The position numbers and the translations under genes were made by a program. A stretch of 64,000 nt of DNA, taken from Streptomyces sp. NBC_00271 (GTDB lineage: Bacteria > Actinomycetota > Actinomycetes > Streptomycetales > Streptomycetaceae). The notes under the pieces were generated by a model that saw nothing but the letters and a program-made list of their open reading frames with translations, searched no databases and was not told where the DNA came from. Positions 17,278 through 25,801 of the stretch are shown here, piece by piece (the stretch's first letter is position 1; the number at the start of each line of letters is the position of its first letter). Location: positions 7,068,001 to 7,132,000 of the forward strand of contig NZ_CP108070.1 in the NCBI RefSeq assembly GCF_036178845.1. The letters are read 5' to 3'.

Positions 17278-18444
17278 ATGTCCGTGCCCGTTGCGTCCGT
17301 TGAACCGACGACCGTCCGTCCGCCCGTGAGCGAGGGCCTGGGCGAAGGCGTGAGCGAGAGCGCGGGCGAGGCGCTGCGACCACATGCCGAGCACGCCTTC
17401 GCCGCCGAACTCGCCGCGCTGGCCGCGCAGGACGACCGGCCGCGGCCCGCCCGCTGGCGGCTGTCGCCATGGGCGGTGGCGACCTACCTGCTGGGCGGCA
17501 CGCTGCCGGACGGCACGGTGATCACACCGAAGTACGTGGGACCGCGCCGCATCGTCGAGGTCGCCGTCACCACGCTCGCCACCGACCGCGCCCTGCTCCT
17601 GCTCGGCGTGCCCGGCACCGCGAAGACCTGGGTGTCCGAGCACCTGGCCGCGGCGGTCAGCGGCGACTCGACCCTGCTGGTGCAGGGCACGGCCGGCACA
17701 CCGGAGGAGGCGATCCGGTACGGCTGGAACTACGCGCAGCTGCTGGCTCACGGCCCCAGCCGGGACGCCCTCGTGCCGAGCCCGGTCATGCGGGCCATGG
17801 CCGAGGGCATGACGGCCCGGGTCGAGGAGCTGACCCGCATCCCGGCGGACGTGCAGGACACGCTGATCACGATCCTGTCGGAAAAGGTCCTGCCGATACC
17901 GGAGTTGGGCCAGGAGGTGCAGGCCGTCCGCGGCTTCAACCTGATCGCCACCGCCAACGACCGCGACCGCGGGGTGAACGAGCTGTCCAGCGCCCTGCGC
18001 CGCCGCTTCAACACGGTGGTGCTGCCCCTGCCGGAGAGCGCGGACGCGGAGGTCGACATCGTCTCGCGGCGTGTCGACCAGATCGGCCGGTCCCTCGACC
18101 TGCCCGCCGCGCCCGAGGGCATGGACGAGATCCGCCGTGTCGTCACCGTCTTCCGCGAGCTGCGCAACGGGGTCACGGCCGACGGGCGGACCAAGCTGAA
18201 GTCGCCCAGCGGCACGCTGTCCACCGCCGAGGCGATCTCGGTCGTCACGGGCGGCCTGGCCCTCGCCGCCCACTTCGGCGACGGCGTCCTGCGCGCGTCC
18301 GACGTGGCGGCCGGCATCCTCGGCGCCGTCGTCCGCGATCCGGCCGCCGACCGGGTCATCTGGCAGGAGTATCTGGAGGCGGTCGTCCGCGAGCGGGACG
18401 GCTGGAAGGACTTCTACCGGGCCTGCCGGGAGGTGAGCGCATGA
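17278..18444 (+). CDS. MoxR-type AAA+ ATPase
   Basis: A 388-residue AAA+ ATPase. Walker A is GVPGTAKT (about 110-117); the MoxR-type region around the Walker B/helix-2 insert reads EELTRIPADVQDTL (about 195-210); sensor 1 is LIATANDRDRG followed by the arginine-rich ELSSALRRRF. MoxR ATPases act as chaperones with vWA-domain partners, and a vWA gene lies two genes downstream. The ATG at 17278 follows GGAGGGGGAG; the longer frame to 17143 would run across the promoter, so I exclude it. It overlaps the next gene by ATGA, meaning translational coupling. The E. coli counterpart is YehL. Confidence 0.92.
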   Translation: MSVPVASVEPTTVRPPVSEGLGEGVSESAGEALRPHAEHAFAAELAALAAQDDRPRPARWRLSPWAVATYLLGGTLPDGTVITPKYVGPRRIVEVAVTTLATDRALLLLGVPGTAKTWVSEHLAAAVSGDSTLLVQGTAGTPEEAIRYGWNYAQLLAHGPSRDALVPSPVMRAMAEGMTARVEELTRIPADVQDTLITILSEKVLPIPELGQEVQAVRGFNLIATANDRDRGVNELSSALRRRFNTVVLPLPESADAEVDIVSRRVDQIGRSLDLPAAPEGMDEIRRVVTVFRELRNGVTADGRTKLKSPSGTLSTAEAISVVTGGLALAAHFGDGVLRASDVAAGILGAVVRDPAADRVIWQEYLEAVVRERDGWKDFYRACREVSA

Positions 18445-20828
18445 CGACCTTCACGGCGGGGCCGTTGCTGCTGGGGGTGCGGCATCACGGCCCGGGGTCG
18501 GCCCGCGCCGTGCGGGCCGCGCTGGAGGCGGCGACGCCCGAGGTCGTCCTGATCGAGGGACCCCCGGAGGCGGACGCGCTCATCCCGCTCGCCGCCGAGA
18601 AGGACATGCGTCCTCCCGTCGCACTCCTCGCCCATGTCGTGGACGAGCCCGGCCGCTCCGCCTTCTGGCCGCTCGCCGAGTTCTCCCCCGAGTGGGTGGC
18701 GATCCGGTGGGCCCTGGAGCACGGAGTCCCGGCCCGCTTCATCGACCTCCCGGCGACCCACACGCTCGCGTGGGGGAACGAAGAGGAGGAGAGGACGGCG
18801 GAGGGGGAGCAAGGGCAAGAGGAGAAGGGGGAGAAGAAGGGGGAGAAGGAGGCCGGTGCGTCCGACCGTTCCGTCGACGCGGGCGTGCGGATCGACCCTC
18901 TCGCCGTACTCGCGGAGACGGCCGGTCACGACGATCCCGAGCGCTGGTGGGAGGACGTGGTCGAGCACCGGGGCGGGGCCGGGATGGGGGCGGACCCGTT
19001 CGCGCCGTTCACCGCGCTGGAGGAGGCGATGGGGGCACTGCGGGAGGCCTACGGGGTCGGGGGACACGACCGGGACCTGGTGCGCGAGGCGCACATGCGG
19101 CTCCAGATGCGGGCGGCGCAGCGGGAGTTCGGGGACGAGGTGGCCGTGGTGTGCGGGGCCTGGCACGTGCCTGCGCTGCGGCAGAAGACGACCGTGGCCG
19201 CCGATCGGGCCCTGCTCAAGGGGCTCCCCAAGGCCAAGGCCGACATGACGTGGGTGCCGTGGACGCACCGGAGGCTGTCGCGGGTCAGCGGGTACGGCGC
19301 GGGCATCGACTCGCCGGGTTGGTACGGGCATCTGTTCGCCGCCCCGGACCGTCCCGTCGAGCGCTGGATGACGAAGGTGGCGAGGCTGCTGCGCGACGAG
19401 GACCGGATGGTGTCGTCGGCGCACGTCATCGAGGCGGTACGGCTGGCCGACACCCTCGCCGCGATGCGCGGTCGCCCACTGCCTGGGCTGACCGAGACCA
19501 CCGACGCCGTACGAGCCGTGATGTGCGAGGGCTCGGACGTGCCACTGGGGCTCGTGCACGACCGGCTCGTGGTCGGCGATGTGCTGGGCGAGGTGCCTCA
19601 GTCCGCTCCCGCGGTGCCGCTGCAGCGCGACCTGGCGCGTGCGCAGAAGCGGCTGCGACTGAAACCCGAGCCGATGGAGCGGGAGTTGGAGCTGGACCTG
19701 CGGGGGGAGACCGACGCCGGGCGGAGCAGACTCCTGCACCGGCTGCGGCTGCTCGGTATCGCGTGGGGCGAGCCCACCGCCTCGCGCGGCAGCACCGGCA
19801 CCTTCCGGGAGACCTGGCGGCTGCGCTGGGAGCCGGAGCTGTCCGTGCGGGTCGCCGAGGCCGGGGTCTGGGGCACGACGGTGCTGTCGGCGGCGACAGG
19901 CAAGGCCGAGGCGGACGCCGTCGCCGCGCACGCCCTGGCCGACGTCACGGCACTGGCCGAGCGCTGTCTGCTCGCCGAACTCCCGGACGCGCTGCCCGTG
20001 GTGATGCGGGTTCTAGCCGACCGGGCGGCGCTGGACGCGGATGTCGGCCACCTCGCCCAGGCCCTGCCCGCGCTGGTCCGCTCCCTGCGGTACGGCGATG
20101 TGCGCGGCACGGACACACGCGCCCTCACGGACGTCGCCGCGGGCCTCGCCGAGCGGATCTTCGTCGGGCTCCCACCGGCCTGTGCGGCCATCGACGCCGA
20201 GGCCGCCGAGCACATGCGACGCCATGTGGACGCGGTGCACGGAGCGGTCGGGCTGTTGGGGGAGCCGGGCACGGCGGCCCCCGGCGGCATACGCGAGCGC
20301 TGGCACTCCGTACTCCGGGTGCTGGCCGGGCGGGACACCGTGCCGGGGGTGATCCGTGGGCGGGCGGTACGACTGCTGCTGGACGACGGGGAGTTGGGCC
20401 AGGACGAGGCCGCGCGGCTCATGGGTCTCGTGCTGTCGCCGGGCACGGAGCCGGGGGACGCGGCCGCGTGGATCGAGGGGTTCGTCGGCGGTGGCTCCGG
20501 GGGCGGGATGCTGCTCGTGCACGACGAGCGGCTGCTCGGTCTGGTGGACGCGTGGCTGACCGGGGTGCCGGCCGAGGCGTTCACCGATGTGCTGCCACTG
20601 CTGCGGCGCACCTTCTCGGCGTACGAGGCAGGGGTGCGCAGGACGCTGGGCGAGCTGGTCCGGCGCGGCCCGGGGGCGCGGGGGAGCGCCGAGGCCGCCG
20701 CCTCCGGCATACCCGGGTTCGCGCCCGACCTCGACCTCGGGCGCGCCGACGCGGTCCTGCCGGTGCTGAGCCTGCTGCTGGGGCTGGACGAGGCCTACGA
20801 CGACGACTTTGCGGGAGTGGTCCGATGA
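18441..20828 (+). CDS. DUF5682-family protein
   Basis: A 795-residue protein of unknown function, the equivalent of E. coli YehM. It opens with LLGVRHHGPGSARAVRAAL and VVLIEGPPEADALIPLA, the family's typical N-terminal blocks (as I recall, reminiscent of TraB/ChaN-type folds, HHGPGS being the most conserved motif). Residues about 112-142 form a very charged Glu/Lys/Gly linker. The rest is helical and Leu/Ala-rich. Start and stop both overlap the flanking genes by ATGA, so it is made with the MoxR ATPase and vWA protein in one operon. It may be the effector or scaffold of the complex; that is inference. Confidence 0.85.
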   Translation: MTTFTAGPLLLGVRHHGPGSARAVRAALEAATPEVVLIEGPPEADALIPLAAEKDMRPPVALLAHVVDEPGRSAFWPLAEFSPEWVAIRWALEHGVPARFIDLPATHTLAWGNEEEERTAEGEQGQEEKGEKKGEKEAGASDRSVDAGVRIDPLAVLAETAGHDDPERWWEDVVEHRGGAGMGADPFAPFTALEEAMGALREAYGVGGHDRDLVREAHMRLQMRAAQREFGDEVAVVCGAWHVPALRQKTTVAADRALLKGLPKAKADMTWVPWTHRRLSRVSGYGAGIDSPGWYGHLFAAPDRPVERWMTKVARLLRDEDRMVSSAHVIEAVRLADTLAAMRGRPLPGLTETTDAVRAVMCEGSDVPLGLVHDRLVVGDVLGEVPQSAPAVPLQRDLARAQKRLRLKPEPMERELELDLRGETDAGRSRLLHRLRLLGIAWGEPTASRGSTGTFRETWRLRWEPELSVRVAEAGVWGTTVLSAATGKAEADAVAAHALADVTALAERCLLAELPDALPVVMRVLADRAALDADVGHLAQALPALVRSLRYGDVRGTDTRALTDVAAGLAERIFVGLPPACAAIDAEAAEHMRRHVDAVHGAVGLLGEPGTAAPGGIRERWHSVLRVLAGRDTVPGVIRGRAVRLLLDDGELGQDEAARLMGLVLSPGTEPGDAAAWIEGFVGGGSGGGMLLVHDERLLGLVDAWLTGVPAEAFTDVLPLLRRTFSAYEAGVRRTLGELVRRGPGARGSAEAAASGIPGFAPDLDLGRADAVLPVLSLLLGLDEAYDDDFAGVVR

Positions 20829-22030
20829 CAGCGGCACCTGTGGAAGCGACCGGATCGAACGGTCCGACCGGACCCACCGACGCCGACGCCGCCGGCGAGC
20901 GGTTGCGGCGGTGGCGGCTTGTGCTGGGGGGTGAGGAGGCGGACGGCACCGGATGCGTGCTCGCGGGGCAGGACGCGGCGATGGACGGGGCGCTCAGCGC
21001 GTTGTACGGGAAGGACGGCAAGGGGCGGTCGGGGCGGGACCGTTCGGCGGGGCTGGGGGCGTCGGCGCCGTCGGTCGCGCGCTGGCTCGGGGACATCCGG
21101 ACGTACTTCCCCTCGTCCGTCGTGCAGATCATGCAGCGGGACGCCATCGACCGGCTCGGGCTGTCCACCCTCCTGCTGGAGCCCGAGATGCTGGAAGCGG
21201 TCGAGGCCGATGTGCACCTGGTCGGCACGCTGCTCTCCCTCAACAAGGCCATGCCGGAGACGACGAAGGAAACGGCGCGGGCGCTCGTGCGCAAGGTCGT
21301 CGAGGATCTCGAGAGGCGGCTCGCGAGTCGCACGCGGGCGACTCTCACCGGCGCCCTCGACCGCAGTACGCGCATCAGCAGACCCCGTCACCACGACATC
21401 GACTGGAACCGCACGATCGCGGCGAACCTGAAGCACTACCTGCCCGAGTACCGCACGATCGTGCCCGAGCGGCTGATCGGCTACGGGCGTGCCTCGCAGT
21501 CCGTGAAGAAGGAGGTCGTCCTCTGTATCGACCAGTCGGGATCCATGGCGGCGTCCGTCGTCTACGCCTCCGTGTTCGGCGCCGTCCTCGCGTCGATGCG
21601 GTCCATCGCCACCCGGCTCGTCGTCTTCGACACGGCCGTCGTCGATCTGACCGACCAGCTCGACGACCCGGTCGATGTCCTCTTCGGCACCCAGTTGGGC
21701 GGCGGTACGGACATCAACAGGGCGCTGGCGTACTGCCAGTCGCAGATCACCCGGCCCGCCGACACGGTGGTCGTGCTCATCAGCGACCTCTACGAAGGGG
21801 GTATACGCGACGAGATGCTCAAGCGGGTCGCGGCGATGAAGGCGTCGGGGGTGCAGTTCGTGACGCTGTTGGCGCTGTCCGACGAAGGGGCTCCCGCGTA
21901 CGACCGTGAGCACGCGGCGGCGCTCGCGGCGCTGGGCGCACCGGCGTTCGCCTGTACGCCCGACCTGTTTCCCGAGGTGATGGCGGCGGCGATCGAGAAG
22001 CGGCCGCTCCCGATACCGGACACCGCCTGA
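20825..22030 (+). CDS. von Willebrand factor A domain protein
   Basis: A 401-residue cytoplasmic vWA protein. The N-terminal 225 residues are helical; the C-terminal vWA domain has an intact metal-ion adhesion site: D236-Q-S-G-S240 in VVLCIDQSGSM, Thr in GGGTDINRAL and Asp in VLISDLYEGG. MIDAS proteins bind a target through Mg2+ and are commonly remodelled by MoxR ATPases. It is the last gene of the AAA+/DUF5682/vWA operon, with ATGA overlap at its start. The E. coli counterpart is YehP. No signal peptide, so the complex is intracellular. Confidence 0.92.
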   Translation: MTAAPVEATGSNGPTGPTDADAAGERLRRWRLVLGGEEADGTGCVLAGQDAAMDGALSALYGKDGKGRSGRDRSAGLGASAPSVARWLGDIRTYFPSSVVQIMQRDAIDRLGLSTLLLEPEMLEAVEADVHLVGTLLSLNKAMPETTKETARALVRKVVEDLERRLASRTRATLTGALDRSTRISRPRHHDIDWNRTIAANLKHYLPEYRTIVPERLIGYGRASQSVKKEVVLCIDQSGSMAASVVYASVFGAVLASMRSIATRLVVFDTAVVDLTDQLDDPVDVLFGTQLGGGTDINRALAYCQSQITRPADTVVVLISDLYEGGIRDEMLKRVAAMKASGVQFVTLLALSDEGAPAYDREHAAALAALGAPAFACTPDLFPEVMAAAIEKRPLPIPDTA

Positions 22031-22037
22031 GGAGCGT

Positions 22038-22055
22038 GCCGTCAGCGATGACGGC
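22038..22055 (+). terminator. Short hairpin after the vWA gene
   Basis: GCCGTCA-GCGA-TGACGGC, a perfect 7-bp stem, eight bases after the vWA stop. A modest candidate terminator. Confidence 0.4.
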
Positions 22056-22133
22056 GACAGGGGGCTTGCGCGACCTCAGGAGACCCGTGCGAGGATCGAC
22101 GCCTCTTCCCGCCGCACGGAGGATCACGCCGTC

Positions 22134-23078
22134 TTGACCCCGCCCGTCGCCGAACCGCCCGTCGCCGGTGCCGCTCTGCGCATGACACGCATGACACGCA
22201 TGACACGCATGACGCGCACGGCGGCCGGGCGGCGTGCGTTGCGACTGGCGCTGCTGGTGGCCGGGTTGTTCGCGCTCGGGCTCCTCTGCGGAGAGCGGGC
22301 GCATGCGGCGGACGGGTTGGTGCCGAGGGTGCCGACGGTTCCGGCGAGTTCGTCGGTACGGGTGGTGAAGCCGGGTGCTCCGCTCCCGGTGACGCACTCG
22401 GCGGCCCACACCGTCACTCACGTCACGGACACCGTCACCCACGCTCATGTCACGGACACCGTCGCTCGGGTCGGCGACACCGTCACCCGCCTGACCGACA
22501 CCGTCCGGCACGTCGTACGGCCGGCTGCCGAGAGCGTCGTGCGGCCGGTCGGTGATCTCGTGGAGACGGTGACCGGCGAGTTGGGCCAGGCTCCGCCGGA
22601 GCCTCTGCCGTCCCTTCCCTCGCTGCCCTCCCTGCCCGAGCTGCCCGGTCCGCCCTCGCTTCCGGGCGCGGGGGGTCAGGTTCCGTCCGCCGGTTCGGGG
22701 CCCCAGCACTCGGGTGCGGGTGCCGTGCCCTCGTCGTCGCCTGCGGTGGCGCGGCACGCCGACGCCGGGCCCGTCGGTCCGACGTACTACGGTCCCGCCC
22801 GCCTCGGTACGAACACGGACGGTGTCGCCGCGCGCGGCGAGCACCGGGGTGCGGCGCCGGGACCGGGGGCCGACCGTCAGGCACCCCCCGGCGACCCCAC
22901 GGGCGCGCTGGGCGGTCAGTCGGCCGTCGACAACGGCACGCCGCGTCACGGCGATGCTCATGCCGTCGTCACTCCGAGTCACCGGGCGCCGCCGCGGCTC
23001 GTGCCCGGCGTTCCCTCGGCGGTGACCGCGGCCGAGACCCGGGACAGGTACCGGGACATTCCGCTCTTCCCCGGCTAG
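22134..23078 (+). CDS. Secreted low-complexity protein
   Basis: A 314-residue protein with a signal peptide (Arg-rich start, hydrophobic ALRLALLVAGLFALGLLCG, cleavage likely after AHA). The mature part has Thr-Val-Thr-His/Asp repeats (about 85-125, such as THVTDTVTH and RVGDTVTRL), then a Pro/Leu/Gly-rich region. No domain was recognised. The TTG at 22134 has GGAGGA 11 bases upstream; alternatively one of four ATGs in the iterated MTR tract (22182, 22191, 22200, 22209) could be used. It follows the vWA operon in the same direction but is probably independent of it. Confidence 0.65.
   Translation: MTPPVAEPPVAGAALRMTRMTRMTRMTRTAAGRRALRLALLVAGLFALGLLCGERAHAADGLVPRVPTVPASSSVRVVKPGAPLPVTHSAAHTVTHVTDTVTHAHVTDTVARVGDTVTRLTDTVRHVVRPAAESVVRPVGDLVETVTGELGQAPPEPLPSLPSLPSLPELPGPPSLPGAGGQVPSAGSGPQHSGAGAVPSSSPAVARHADAGPVGPTYYGPARLGTNTDGVAARGEHRGAAPGPGADRQAPPGDPTGALGGQSAVDNGTPRHGDAHAVVTPSHRAPPRLVPGVPSAVTAAETRDRYRDIPLFPG
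22182..22217 (+). repeat. 9-bp tandem repeat (ATGACACGC) x4
   Basis: Three exact copies of ATGACACGC and one ATGACGCGC, encoding Met-Thr-Arg four times at the N-terminus of the secreted protein. Each copy is an in-frame ATG. Confidence 0.9.
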
Positions 23079-23389
23079 GACGGTCCTTCCCCCGGTATGG
23101 GCGTGCCGCGCGGGGGCGGAACACGACGCACCCATGAACAAGAACCTCCGCCGGCGCCACCGGTCTGGCCTACGGCGGCGATGGTGAATGTCGGAGGCTT
23201 CGTGGCGTCCGACCGTCCCTCCCGCCGTACCGCTGTGTCCGCCGCCGTACCCACCGACCGACTCCGCGGGGCCACGGCCCCGGACGGCCGAAAGCCGTCG
23301 GCTGTGTCCGACCGAAACCCCGCGGATGGGGAGGGTGGTCCCCATTGGGGTGGGGACCGCCCTCCCTGGGCCCCTTAGGGGCCGTTCGA

Positions 23390-23427
23390 GGGGCCTCACC
23401 AGGCAAACCCCAGCCTGGTGAGGCCCC
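23390..23427 (+). terminator. Perfect 14-bp hairpin upstream of sucC
   Basis: GGGGCCTCACCAGG (23390-23403), a 10-base loop and CCTGGTGAGGCCCC (23414-23427). It could terminate the upstream gene 310 bases away, or insulate or attenuate sucCD; no U-run follows. Confidence 0.6.
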
Positions 23428-23441
23428 GTCCCGGCCAGATC

Positions 23442-23457
23442 TGTGACAGGTATCACC
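23442..23457. promoter_or_regulatory. CRP-like palindrome upstream of sucC
   Basis: TGTGA-CAGGTA-TCACC differs at one base from the CRP consensus TGTGA-N6-TCACA. A Crp/GlxR site before TCA-cycle genes would be typical for actinomycetes, but one site by eye is weak evidence. Confidence 0.35.
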
Positions 23458-23635
23458 GCTCAGGTGTGACCTGCGATTTAGGGACCCACGTCCTGCGGCG
23501 ATAACCTGCGAGACGGACATGCCGCGCGCTCGGACACCGTGTGCGCCACCCTTGTGACAGCGGACGTCACGTTGCCCTTCGCGGCACGCCCACGCATCCA
23601 ACGAACCGCGAGATCACTGATAGGGACGGACGCGC

Positions 23636-24814
23636 GTGGACCTGTTCGAGTACCAGGCGAGGGACCTCTTCGCCAAGCACGGTGTACCGGTGCTGGCCGG
23701 TGAAGTCATTGACACGCCTGAGGCAGCCCGCGAGGCGACCGAGCGTCTTGGCGGCAAGTCCGTCGTCAAGGCCCAGGTGAAGGTCGGTGGCCGCGGCAAG
23801 GCCGGCGGCGTCAAGCTCGCCGCCACCCCGGACGAGGCCGTCGCCCGGGCGACGGACATCCTCGGCATGGACATCAAGGGCCACACGGTCCACAAGGTGA
23901 TGATCGCCGAGACCGCGCCCGAGATCGCCGAGGAGTACTACGTCTCGTACCTCCTCGACCGCACCAACCGCACTTTCCTCGCCATGGCGTCCGTCCAGGG
24001 CGGCGTGGAGATCGAGGTCGTCGCGGAGGAGAACCCCGACGCCCTCGCGAAGGTCCCGGTCGACGCCAACGAGGGCGTCTCGATCGAGAAGGCCCGCGAG
24101 ATCGTCGCCCAGGCGAAGTTCCCGGCCGAGGTCGCCGAGCAGGTCGCCGAGATCCTGGTGACGCTGTGGGACACCTTCATCAAGGAGGACGCCCTCCTCG
24201 TCGAGGTCAACCCGCTCGCCAAGGTCGCCGACGGCCGCGTCATCGCGCTCGACGGCAAGGTGTCGCTGGACGAGAACGCCGAGTTCCGCCAGCCGGAGCA
24301 CGAGGCGCTGGTCGACCACGCCGCCGCCAACCCGCTCGAGGCGGCGGCCAAGGCCAAGAACCTCAACTACGTCAAGCTCGACGGCGAGGTCGGCATCATC
24401 GGCAACGGCGCGGGTCTCGTCATGAGCACCCTCGACGTCGTCGCGTACGCCGGTGAGAACCACGGCGGCGTCAAGCCCGCCAACTTCCTCGACATCGGTG
24501 GCGGCGCCTCCGCCGCGGTGATGGCGAACGGCCTGGAGATCATCCTCGGCGACCCGGACGTCAAGTCCGTCTTCGTCAACGTCTTCGGCGGCATCACCGC
24601 CTGTGACGAGGTCGCCAACGGCATCGTCCAGGCGCTCCAGCTGCTCGCCGACAAGGGCGAGGAAGTCACCAAGCCGCTGGTCGTGCGTCTGGACGGCAAC
24701 AACGCCGAGCTGGGCCGCAAGATCCTGTCGGACGCCAACCACCCGCTGGTCCAGCGCGTGGACACCATGGACGGCGCGGCCGACAAGGCCGCCGAGCTCG
24801 CGGCTGCGAAGTAA
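23636..24814 (+). CDS. sucC: Succinyl-CoA synthetase beta subunit
   Basis: ADP/GDP-forming succinate-CoA ligase beta chain (392 residues) of the TCA cycle. The ATP-grasp N-terminal half begins [18 protein letters not shown], with the nucleotide-binding [16 protein letters not shown] and the Mg-binding VEVNPLA. The C-terminal CoA-ligase half has [12 protein letters not shown] and [13 protein letters not shown], which form the power helix facing the alpha subunit. The GTG at 23636 is the start. sucD follows after 21 bases. Confidence 0.98.
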   Translation: MDLFEYQARDLFAKHGVPVLAGEVIDTPEAAREATERLGGKSVVKAQVKVGGRGKAGGVKLAATPDEAVARATDILGMDIKGHTVHKVMIAETAPEIAEEYYVSYLLDRTNRTFLAMASVQGGVEIEVVAEENPDALAKVPVDANEGVSIEKAREIVAQAKFPAEVAEQVAEILVTLWDTFIKEDALLVEVNPLAKVADGRVIALDGKVSLDENAEFRQPEHEALVDHAAANPLEAAAKAKNLNYVKLDGEVGIIGNGAGLVMSTLDVVAYAGENHGGVKPANFLDIGGGASAAVMANGLEIILGDPDVKSVFVNVFGGITACDEVANGIVQALQLLADKGEEVTKPLVVRLDGNNAELGRKILSDANHPLVQRVDTMDGAADKAAELAAAK

Positions 24815-24835
24815 GGGACGAGGGAAACAACCGCC

Positions 24836-25720
24836 ATGGCTATCTTCCTCAACAAGGACAGCAAGGTCATCGTCCAGGGCATGACCGGTGCCACGGGCAT
24901 GAAGCACACCAAGCTCATGCTGGCCGACGGCACGAACATCGTCGGTGGCGTGAACCCGCGCAAGGCGGGCACGTCCGTCGACATCGACGGCACCGAGATC
25001 CCGGTCTTCGGCACGGTCGCCGAGGCCATGGAGAAGACGGGCGCCAACGTGTCCGTCCTCTTCGTGCCGCCGGCCTTCGCCAAGGCCGCCGTCGTCGAGG
25101 CGATCGACGCGGAGATCCCCCTCGCGGTCGTCATCACCGAGGGCATCGCCGTCCACGACTCCGCCGCCTTCTGGGCGTACGCGAAGTCGAAGGGCAACAA
25201 GACCCGCATCATCGGCCCGAACTGCCCCGGTCTCATCACCCCGGGCCAGTCGAACGCCGGCATCATCCCGGGCGACATCACGAAGCCGGGCCGCATCGGC
25301 CTGGTCTCGAAGTCCGGCACGCTGACGTACCAGATGATGTACGAGCTCCGTGACATCGGTTTCTCGTCCGCCGTCGGCATCGGTGGCGACCCGATCATCG
25401 GTACGACGCACATCGACGCGCTCGCCGCGTTCGAGGCCGACCCCGACACCGACCTGATCGTCATGATCGGTGAGATCGGCGGCGACGCCGAGGAGCGTGC
25501 GGCGGACTTCATCGCCAAGAACGTGACGAAGCCGGTCGTCGGCTACGTCGCCGGCTTCACCGCGCCCGAGGGCAAGACCATGGGCCACGCCGGCGCCATC
25601 GTCTCCGGCTCCTCCGGCACGGCCGCCGCGAAGAAGGAGGCCCTCGAGGCCGCCGGCGTCAAGGTCGGCAAGACGCCGACCGAGACGGCGAAGCTGGCCC
25701 GCGAGATCCTCGCCGGCTGA
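24836..25720 (+). CDS. sucD: Succinyl-CoA synthetase alpha subunit
   Basis: Alpha chain (294 residues). The CoA-binding Rossmann part starts [15 protein letters not shown] with [11 protein letters not shown]. The phospho-accepting His is in [14 protein letters not shown] (about 245). [11 protein letters not shown] and [13 protein letters not shown] are conserved family blocks. It is co-transcribed with sucC and followed by a strong terminator. CoA ligation occurs at the alpha/beta interface. Confidence 0.98.
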   Translation: MAIFLNKDSKVIVQGMTGATGMKHTKLMLADGTNIVGGVNPRKAGTSVDIDGTEIPVFGTVAEAMEKTGANVSVLFVPPAFAKAAVVEAIDAEIPLAVVITEGIAVHDSAAFWAYAKSKGNKTRIIGPNCPGLITPGQSNAGIIPGDITKPGRIGLVSKSGTLTYQMMYELRDIGFSSAVGIGGDPIIGTTHIDALAAFEADPDTDLIVMIGEIGGDAEERAADFIAKNVTKPVVGYVAGFTAPEGKTMGHAGAIVSGSSGTAAAKKEALEAAGVKVGKTPTETAKLAREILAG

Positions 25721-25754
25721 CCTTCCTCTCCAGGCTGGACCTTCTCCAGACTGA

Positions 25755-25788
25755 ACGGGCTCGCATCCCCACGGGGGTGCGAGCCCGT
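25755..25788. terminator. Bidirectional terminator between sucD and the HTH gene
   Basis: ACGGGCTCGCATCCCC and GGGGTGCGAGCCCGT form a perfect 15-bp stem with a very short loop, between two convergent genes. Confidence 0.85.
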
Positions 25789-25801
25789 CGTCGTACCCGG
25801 C

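Larger units (their letters stand above)
23079..23635. other. Intergenic region upstream of sucC
   Basis: About 560 bases without a gene. It contains two hairpins (GGTCCCC/GGGGACC at 23337-23358 and the 14-bp stem at 23390-23427), a CRP-like palindrome at 23442 and, from 23440 to 23600, a lower-GC stretch with the probable sucCD promoter(s). Confidence 0.6.

Noticed and set aside
17469..18440. Extension of the DUF5682 frame upstream into the MoxR gene
   Set aside because: The 324 extra residues are Arg/Gly/Pro-rich shadow translation of the ATPase gene. The recognisable protein starts exactly at the ATG at 18441 that overlaps the ATPase stop.
18692..20824. Extension of the vWA frame upstream through the DUF5682 gene
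   Set aside because: Same situation: low-complexity shadow until the ATG at 20825, where protein-like sequence begins.
23334..23360. GGTCCCC/GGGGACC hairpin upstream of sucC as a separate regulatory RNA
   Set aside because: Only a 7-bp stem in GC-rich DNA; not distinctive enough beside the 14-bp hairpin that follows.
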